Translations under genes and position numbers: made by a program | In this document: positions 59,123 to 64,000 of the stretch, in pieces | How positions within the stretch are numbered: position 1 is the first letter of the stretch | Layout of the letters: the number at the start of each line of letters is the position of its first letter | Source of the DNA: Clostridium sp. cel8 | Lineage (GTDB): Bacteria; Bacillota; Clostridia; Clostridiales; Clostridiaceae | Assembly (NCBI RefSeq): GCF_014050525.1 | Contig: NZ_JACGAG010000003.1 | Coordinates: 62,001-126,000, forward strand | Length of the DNA stretch: 64,000 nt | Reading direction: 5' to 3' | Notes under the pieces: generated by a model | Database searches by the model: none | The model's input: the letters and a program-made list of their open reading frames with translations, nothing else | Told to the model about the DNA's origin: nothing

Positions 59123-60015
59123 TATTTAACCTCACTTCTCTTTCCAATCAGTCTTATTATGATAATAAATAGAAATGATATAGTAAGCAGCAACAGTGCA
59201 AGTGACCATAGTGCATCATTCCAAGCACTGCCAGACACCGTATTTCCCATATCCATTGTAAGTATACTTGTAAGTGTAGCTGTAGGCTCCATTAACTTGC
59301 TTGGAAATCTTATGGAATTTCCAATTACCATTTGAACTGCTAATGCTTCTCCGAATGCCCTTGCAAGTCCAAGTACAATTCCTGTAAGTATTCCATTTTT
59401 AGCAGAAGGCAATATAACCTTTGATATAGTCTGCCATCTAGTAGCTCCAAGTCCATAAGAAGCTTCTAAATATCCCTTTGGTACAATTTTAACAGCATCT
59501 GCTGATATGCTAGCAATAGTAGGGAGTATCATTATGCTAAGAACCAATATACCTGCAAGCAGACTAAATCCAATTCCTCCAAAGTTAAATTTTAAAAATG
59601 GCAAAAGTACACTAAAGCCAACCCAACCATATACAACGGAAGGTATACCCACAAATAATTCCAAGGCAGGTTGAAGTACTTTAAATCCAAACTTTGGAGA
59701 AATATAATGCATAAATATAGCAAGCGCTACTCCAATAGGTGCACTTATTAAAACTGCTCCAATAGAAACAAAAGTAGATCCTGCAATAAATACCAATGCT
59801 CCAAACTTTGGACTACTGCCATCTGGATTCCAACTAGATGTAAATAAGAATTTTGTTAATGGATATTCATGTTTAAAAAATGTATTTAATCCTTTAGAAG
59901 TTATAAATATTATAATAGTAAAGGTAAGGACTATTATTGCAAGTCCACAAAACATTGAAAACAATCTACCTATATATTCATTCTTCAAATTTTTCCACAA
60001 CGACTTTTTATTCAT
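59122..60015 (-). CDS. pstC: Phosphate ABC transporter permease PstC
   Basis: A 297-residue permease with about six membrane segments; the EAA-type motif is [20 protein letters not shown] near 205. ATG is 16 bases after the pstS stop. The overlap with pstA indicates equal production of the two halves. Confidence 0.96.
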   Translation of the reverse strand: MNKKSLWKNLKNEYIGRLFSMFCGLAIIVLTFTIIIFITSKGLNTFFKHEYPLTKFLFTSSWNPDGSSPKFGALVFIAGSTFVSIGAVLISAPIGVALAIFMHYISPKFGFKVLQPALELFVGIPSVVYGWVGFSVLLPFLKFNFGGIGFSLLAGILVLSIMILPTIASISADAVKIVPKGYLEASYGLGATRWQTISKVILPSAKNGILTGIVLGLARAFGEALAVQMVIGNSIRFPSKLMEPTATLTSILTMDMGNTVSGSAWNDALWSLALLLLTISFLFIIIIRLIGKRSEVK

Positions 60016-60031
60016 TTAATCAACCTCAAAT

Positions 60032-60928
60032 TTATTTTATCTTCATGTCACCCATTGGTATATATCCAAGTTTCTTTATTGTATCTTTGTTTTCATCTTC
60101 CAATACATAATCTATAAATGCCTTTGAAAGTTCGTTTCCTTCTCCCTTAGTATACATATGTTCATAAGACCAAAATGGATATTTACCATTTTCTATATTC
60201 TCATCCGTAGCTTCAACACCATCTATGTTAAGTACCTTAACATCTTTTTTAACCTCATCTGTAAGATATGATAGAGCCAAATAACTTATAGCACCTTCTG
60301 TTTCCTTTATTGAATTTTCTACATTTCCATTTGAATCCTGTATTGTACCAAGTCCTTCTTTTTCAGATTTTCCATCCATTACAGTTTTTATAAATGTAGC
60401 TCTTGTACCTGATGATTTAGCTCTATTTATCACACTTATAGGCATATCATCTCCGCCTACTTCTTTCCAATTTGTTATCTCTCCTGTAAATATCTTTTGG
60501 ATTTGTTCTTTTGTTAAGTTGTCAACTTTTACTCCAGAATTAGTTACAACTGCAAATCCTATAACACATACTTTATGATCTACTAACTGTTTTGCATTAT
60601 CTGCAGATAGTTTTGATTCTGCAGGTACATCAGAATTACCTATATCAGCAGTACCATTTAATGCAAGATTTAATCCTGTACCACTTCCTCCTCCTTGCAC
60701 ATTAATTGTAGTTCCTTCATTTTTTTCCATGAAAGTCTTTCCAAGTTGTTCTACAAGTGGTTGAAGTGCTGTAGAACCAGCTAAAGTTATTGATCCTGAC
60801 AATTCATTTGATTGACCATTACTCGTTGAAGCATCTCCACTTTTTGTAGAACCACATCCAGCAAATAATCCCACAGTCATAACCATAGCCATCGATACAA
60901 CAAATGCTTTCAATCTTCCATTTTTCAT
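60032..60928 (-). CDS. pstS: Phosphate-binding lipoprotein PstS
   Basis: A 298-residue substrate-binding lipoprotein. The lipobox LFAGC (Cys25) ends the signal peptide. Phosphate-contact motifs: LAGSTALQP, GGGSGTGLNLALNGTADIG and NRAKSSGTRATFI. ATG behind AGGAGGTCTATT. First gene of pstSCAB-phoU; preceded by a candidate Pho region at 61003-61044. Confidence 0.97.
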   Translation of the reverse strand: MKNGRLKAFVVSMAMVMTVGLFAGCGSTKSGDASTSNGQSNELSGSITLAGSTALQPLVEQLGKTFMEKNEGTTINVQGGGSGTGLNLALNGTADIGNSDVPAESKLSADNAKQLVDHKVCVIGFAVVTNSGVKVDNLTKEQIQKIFTGEITNWKEVGGDDMPISVINRAKSSGTRATFIKTVMDGKSEKEGLGTIQDSNGNVENSIKETEGAISYLALSYLTDEVKKDVKVLNIDGVEATDENIENGKYPFWSYEHMYTKGEGNELSKAFIDYVLEDENKDTIKKLGYIPMGDMKIK

Positions 60929-61002
60929 AGTTATAATAGACCTCCTAAAATTTTTTAATTAGATATAATTACGTTTCACACTACACATAATATATTATTC
61001 CA

Positions 61003-61044
61003 ATAAAGTTAAGTTCCTATTACTCTAATGTTAAATAAAATTAA
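61003..61044 (-). promoter_or_regulatory. Candidate Pho-box region upstream of pstS
   Basis: On the minus strand TTAATT (61044-61039), TTAACA (61034-61029) and TTAACT (61012-61007) are direct repeats with start-to-start spacing of 10 and 22 bases, close to an 11-base helical period typical of PhoP sites (TT-A-ACA type in Bacillus). The last is part of the CTTAACTTTAT 11-mer (61013-61003) shared with the DUF47-pit promoter. An AATAAT -10-like element (60999-60994) is 3 bases downstream. Confidence 0.45.
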
Positions 61045-61091
61045 CAAAAGTATCTGTAGAAAACACTTGAAAAAAGTTTTAAATTTTGATA

Positions 61092-61145
61092 TAAAAAACG
61101 AGGCTGTCGCGTTAGCAAATTTTTTTATGCTAATGCGACAGCCCC
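61092..61145 (-). terminator. Strong intrinsic terminator after the nitroreductase gene
   Basis: A 16-bp, G+C-rich stem (61102-61117 and 61128-61143, one wobble pair) with a 10-base loop, followed on the minus strand by TCGTTTTTTAT. It closes the phoP-phoR-nitroreductase transcript and separates it from pstSCAB. Confidence 0.85.
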
Positions 61146-61156
61146 AAAGTTTAAAT

Positions 61157-61678
61157 TTATACTTTTATAATATAATCTTTTTTCCTCGGAGCCGCCTCCT
61201 GTATTCCTCCATCTTCTGCATAACCAAGTATACAATTTCCAACTCCTACATAATTGTCTGGAAGTCCCCATTTTTTCATAAAAGCCCTTCCCTCTTTAGT
61301 ATCAAAAGATTCTCGTGCCCTGTATATGTAACATGAACCAACTCCAAGAGCATGGGCTGCATTTAACATATTTCCAATAGCAAGAGCTCCATCTTCAATA
61401 TATGTTGCCCTATCTTTATTGGTAAAAACTACAACTAACGTTGGAGCACCATAAAACGGATCGGAATCTGTCCCCATAACAGCAGCATTCAGTTTTGAAA
61501 TCTTATCTATAGTGGCTTTATCCTGTATGGCAACAATTATCGGAGATTGCTTTCCCATACTTGTAGGAGCATAAGTGCCAGCTTCTAAAATTGCATCTAG
61601 TTCTTCCTTCTTTATCTGCTGACTTTTATACTTTCTGCAACTTCTTCTTGTCTTCAAATCAATTAAAGTTTCCTTCAT
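61157..61678 (-). CDS. Nitroreductase-family FMN oxidoreductase
   Basis: A 173-residue single-domain nitroreductase: RRSCRKYKSQQIKKEEL near 12, APTSMGKQSP near 37, AIGNMLNAAHALGVGSCYI near 101, all FMN-binding blocks. No extra ferredoxin domain. ATG behind AAAGGAGAGG. It is 24 bases after phoR and before a strong terminator, so it is likely the last gene of a phoP-phoR transcript. A redox enzyme in that position is unusual. Confidence 0.9.
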   Translation of the reverse strand: MKETLIDLKTRRSCRKYKSQQIKKEELDAILEAGTYAPTSMGKQSPIIVAIQDKATIDKISKLNAAVMGTDSDPFYGAPTLVVVFTNKDRATYIEDGALAIGNMLNAAHALGVGSCYIYRARESFDTKEGRAFMKKWGLPDNYVGVGNCILGYAEDGGIQEAAPRKKDYIIKV

Positions 61679-61702
61679 AAAAATCCTCTCCTTTAAATTA
61701 TT

Positions 61703-63418
61703 TTATAAATCCTTTTTAGAAACAGGAATAAATACTGTAAATTTACTTCCCATACCAACTTTACTATCTATTTTTATAGTACCGTTAAATTCCATTACTA
61801 TATGTTTTACTATAGCAAGCCCAAGCCCTGTACCTCCCTGTCTTCTTGACCTTGCCTTATCGACCCTGTAGAATCTTTCAAAAAGACGCTCTTGATGTTC
61901 TTTTGATATTCCAACTCCATTGTCTTTCACCCATATAATGTGATTTTTACCTTCCAATTTATTACCAACTTCTACAAGTCCACCTTCATTTGAATACTTT
62001 ACTGCATTATCCACAAGGTTCAATAACATTTGTTTAAATCTATCTTTGTTCCCGCATATGTTAAGAACATCTGAAGCATATGATTTTATTTCTATATTTT
62101 TCTTTTTTGCAGTATCTTTCATAAGATAACAAACATTTTCTATAACTTCTTTAATATTTATCCTTTCTCTTTCAAAATTCTTATAATTTTCTATATGAGA
62201 AAGTGTTAAAATATCATCTATGAGCCTAGTAAGTCTATCCGCCTCATCATTTATAATATTCAAAAATTTATTTTTATTCTCATCATCATCAACATATTTA
62301 AGTGTTTCTGAAAATCCCTTTATAGATGTAAGTGGAGTCTTTAGCTCATGGGAAACATTTGCTACAAATTCAGACCTCATATTTTCAAGCCTTTTTATAT
62401 CTGTTATGTCCTGCACTACTGCCACTGTTCCAATTTTATTATTGGAATCATTTATTATATCAGCAGTTTTTATCCTAAGATTTCTCTCTCTTGGCCATAT
62501 TATCTTTATTTCTCTGTGTTCTTTTTTTTCTTCCTTGAATATATCTTCAAGTTCAAAATTTCTTATGCTGTCCATTAAATTATTTCCAATTATATTTTCA
62601 TTTATTCCAAATATCTTTCTTGCATAAGGATTTATCATTATTATTCTATAATTTATATCTATAGCAATAACACCACTATCCATACTTGTAAGTATAGCTT
62701 GAAGTTTATTATTTTGTTCCATAGACTCATTTAAAGTATACTGAAGTTTTTCTCCCATATTATTAAATGTTTTTGCAAGTTTCCCAATTTCATCATCTCT
62801 GTTAATTTTAACTCTTCTATTTAAATCTCCATTTGCTATAGCTGCAGTTATCTCTTGAAGTTTCTTAACCGGTTTAACCATGTAATTTGACAATCTTATT
62901 GCAAAAAACATAGATATTATTATAGACATTATCATTATAAATACATAATATTTGAAATATTGGATTTCTATGCCCTCTATTCTATTCATAGTCATTGCAG
63001 TTCTAACTATATGTCCATCTTTTGTAGCAATTGCAAAATATAGAGTCCTTTTTTTAGTAGTATCACTTAATCTTATATTATATCCTGTTCCATACTTTCT
63101 GGCATCTATTACTTCTTTTCTTCCATTATGATTTTCAAGTTTTTTACCATATTCTTCAGAATCGCTTATAACATTTCCATCTTTATCTATATAAGTTCCT
63201 CTAAGATTTGTATTTTTAAAATAGTCCTTAAAAATTTCAGCTTTATTTTTACCATTATATGTTTCCATAGAATTTATTATAATTCTATCATTTGTTTCTA
63301 ATGTATGCTTTATGTTTTCTATATACTGATGATTCTCAATAAATACAAATAAAACCGTCATAATTGTTAAGCTAAAAATCAGTACACTAAGCATGGATTT
63401 AATCAATTGTTTTTTCAT
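61703..63418 (-). CDS. phoR: Phosphate sensor histidine kinase PhoR
   Basis: 571 residues from ATG 63418: membrane helix about 8-27, an extracytoplasmic region about 28-154, membrane helix about 155-176, HAMP about 177-230, PAS about 240-340, HisKA with H357 in VANVSHELKTPLTS, and the catalytic domain with NLVDNAVKYSN, GVGISKEHQERLF and GGTGLGLAIVKHI. An ATG eight codons upstream is in frame, but GGTGAT precedes the chosen one. The kinase follows phoP and precedes pst, so a phosphate role is inferred from context. Confidence 0.93.
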   Translation of the reverse strand: MKKQLIKSMLSVLIFSLTIMTVLFVFIENHQYIENIKHTLETNDRIIINSMETYNGKNKAEIFKDYFKNTNLRGTYIDKDGNVISDSEEYGKKLENHNGRKEVIDARKYGTGYNIRLSDTTKKRTLYFAIATKDGHIVRTAMTMNRIEGIEIQYFKYYVFIMIMSIIISMFFAIRLSNYMVKPVKKLQEITAAIANGDLNRRVKINRDDEIGKLAKTFNNMGEKLQYTLNESMEQNNKLQAILTSMDSGVIAIDINYRIIMINPYARKIFGINENIIGNNLMDSIRNFELEDIFKEEKKEHREIKIIWPRERNLRIKTADIINDSNNKIGTVAVVQDITDIKRLENMRSEFVANVSHELKTPLTSIKGFSETLKYVDDDENKNKFLNIINDEADRLTRLIDDILTLSHIENYKNFERERINIKEVIENVCYLMKDTAKKKNIEIKSYASDVLNICGNKDRFKQMLLNLVDNAVKYSNEGGLVEVGNKLEGKNHIIWVKDNGVGISKEHQERLFERFYRVDKARSRRQGGTGLGLAIVKHIVMEFNGTIKIDSKVGMGSKFTVFIPVSKKDL

Positions 63419-63428
63419 AAAATCACCA

Positions 63429-64000
63429 TTATTTTTCGGCATTAAATCTATATCCTATTCCTCGAATAGTTTCAATATACTTTGGTTTCTTATCATCTTC
63501 TTCAATTTTTTGTCTTAAGTGCCTTATATGAACATCTACTGTTCTTGTTTCCCCAACATATTCATATCCCCATACTCTATCAAGCAAAAAATCTCTTGTA
63601 ACAACTCTTCCAGCATTTTCTACAAGTATACGCAGTAATTCAAACTCCTTTAATGTGAGATCAATTTTTTTATCTGATTTAAATATTTCATGTTTATCAA
63701 AATCTATACTCAACTTACCAAATTTAAAATATTTATCTACGATATCTATATTGCTTCTTCTAAGTATTGCTTTTACCCTTGCTACAAGTTCTCTTACAGA
63801 AAATGGCTTTGTAATATAATCATCTGCACCAAGTTCAAGTCCAAGAACTTTGTCAAATTCCTCTCCTTTTGCAGTTATCATCATAATTGGAATATAAGAT
63901 ATTGAACTATCTTTTCTAATCTCTTTACACACATCATATCCATCTATTCCAGGAAGCATTAAATCAAGCAATATTAAATCAGGCCTCTCATGTTTCGCCT
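63429..64000 (-). CDS. phoP: PhoP response regulator (OmpR/PhoB family), N-terminus cut by window edge
   Basis: 189 codons are visible; the frame stays open through the right edge with AKHERPDLILLDLMLPGIDG, so the start is outside. The phosphoacceptor Asp is in LILLDLMLPG; the receiver ends with the KPFSVREL Lys. The C-terminal winged helix (about the last 100 residues) has ELLRILVENAGRVVTRDFLL and RTVDVHIRHLRQKIE. Overlaps upstream of phoR by 10 codons only if phoR started earlier. The missing part is about the first 40 residues. Confidence 0.93.
   Translation of the reverse strand, partial: AKHERPDLILLDLMLPGIDGYDVCKEIRKDSSISYIPIMMITAKGEEFDKVLGLELGADDYITKPFSVRELVARVKAILRRSNIDIVDKYFKFGKLSIDFDKHEIFKSDKKIDLTLKEFELLRILVENAGRVVTRDFLLDRVWGYEYVGETRTVDVHIRHLRQKIEEDDKKPKYIETIRGIGYRFNAEK

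Noticed and set aside
1-64000. tRNA/rRNA genes, CRISPR, insertion sequences, prophage or defence genes
   Set aside because: Looked for TTCGA-type tRNA arms, regularly spaced repeats, transposase motifs and atypical islands by reading; none was found.

Overview
The window is A+T-rich, densely coded chromosomal DNA from an endospore-forming Firmicute, most likely Clostridium sensu stricto. The evidence is spoIVA, spoVM and ylbJ; a PASTA-domain Ser/Thr kinase with its PP2C phosphatase; RemA, YlxM and CodY; TTG/GTG starts behind strong AGGAGG-type ribosome-binding sites; and a gene order (rnc-smc-ftsY / ylxM-ffh-rpsP-khpA-rimM-trmD-rplS-lepB-ylqF-rnhB) known from clostridial core chromosomes. The species cannot be fixed from the sequence. 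I see no tRNA, rRNA, insertion sequence, prophage, CRISPR array or defence island.

Layout. 1-3742 (minus): the N-terminus of codY (cut by the window edge), topA and dprA. 3884-6090 (plus): comM, a 51-codon membrane-protein gene and yraN. 6094-23822 (minus): rnhB, ylqF, lepB, rplS, trmD, rimM, khpA, rpsP, ffh, ylxM, ftsY, smc, a 32-codon membrane-peptide gene, an Elp3-like radical SAM gene, rnc, acpP, plsX, rpmF, a YceD-like gene, ackA and pta. This stretch joins acetate/acetyl-phosphate metabolism, fatty-acid and phospholipid initiation, ribosome maturation and protein export. 24088-26591 (plus): tmcAL and ylbJ. 26574-32387 (minus): a coiled-coil protein gene, coaD, rsmD, recG, a DAK2/FakA-like gene and an Asp23 gene. 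32810-33001 (plus): rpmB.

33061-53797 (minus): spoVM and a 56-codon membrane-protein gene (the longest reading frame there is the wrong one), thiN, rpe, rsgA, prkC, stp, rlmN, rsmB, a YugP-type metallopeptidase gene, fmt, def, priA, coaBC, rpoZ, gmk, remA, yicC, spoIVA, gpsA, der and a PDZ/radical SAM (DUF512) gene. Many genes here overlap or lie a few bases apart and read as housekeeping operons of translation, cell-wall signalling and sporulation.

54031-64000 (minus): a phosphate island in the order phoP (cut by the right edge), phoR, nitroreductase, strong terminator, pstS, pstC, pstA, pstB, phoU, glycerophosphodiester phosphodiesterase, DUF47 protein, pit. Sensing, high-affinity and low-affinity uptake and scavenging of organic phosphate sit together. 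The pst and DUF47-pit promoter regions share an 11-base word.

No clearly new multi-gene system is visible. The observations most worth following are the small genes that length cut-offs miss (spoVM with its membrane neighbour, and two other tiny membrane proteins), an unusual topA leader, intercistronic RNA hairpins, the shared phosphate-promoter word, and a nitroreductase placed between phoR and pstS.
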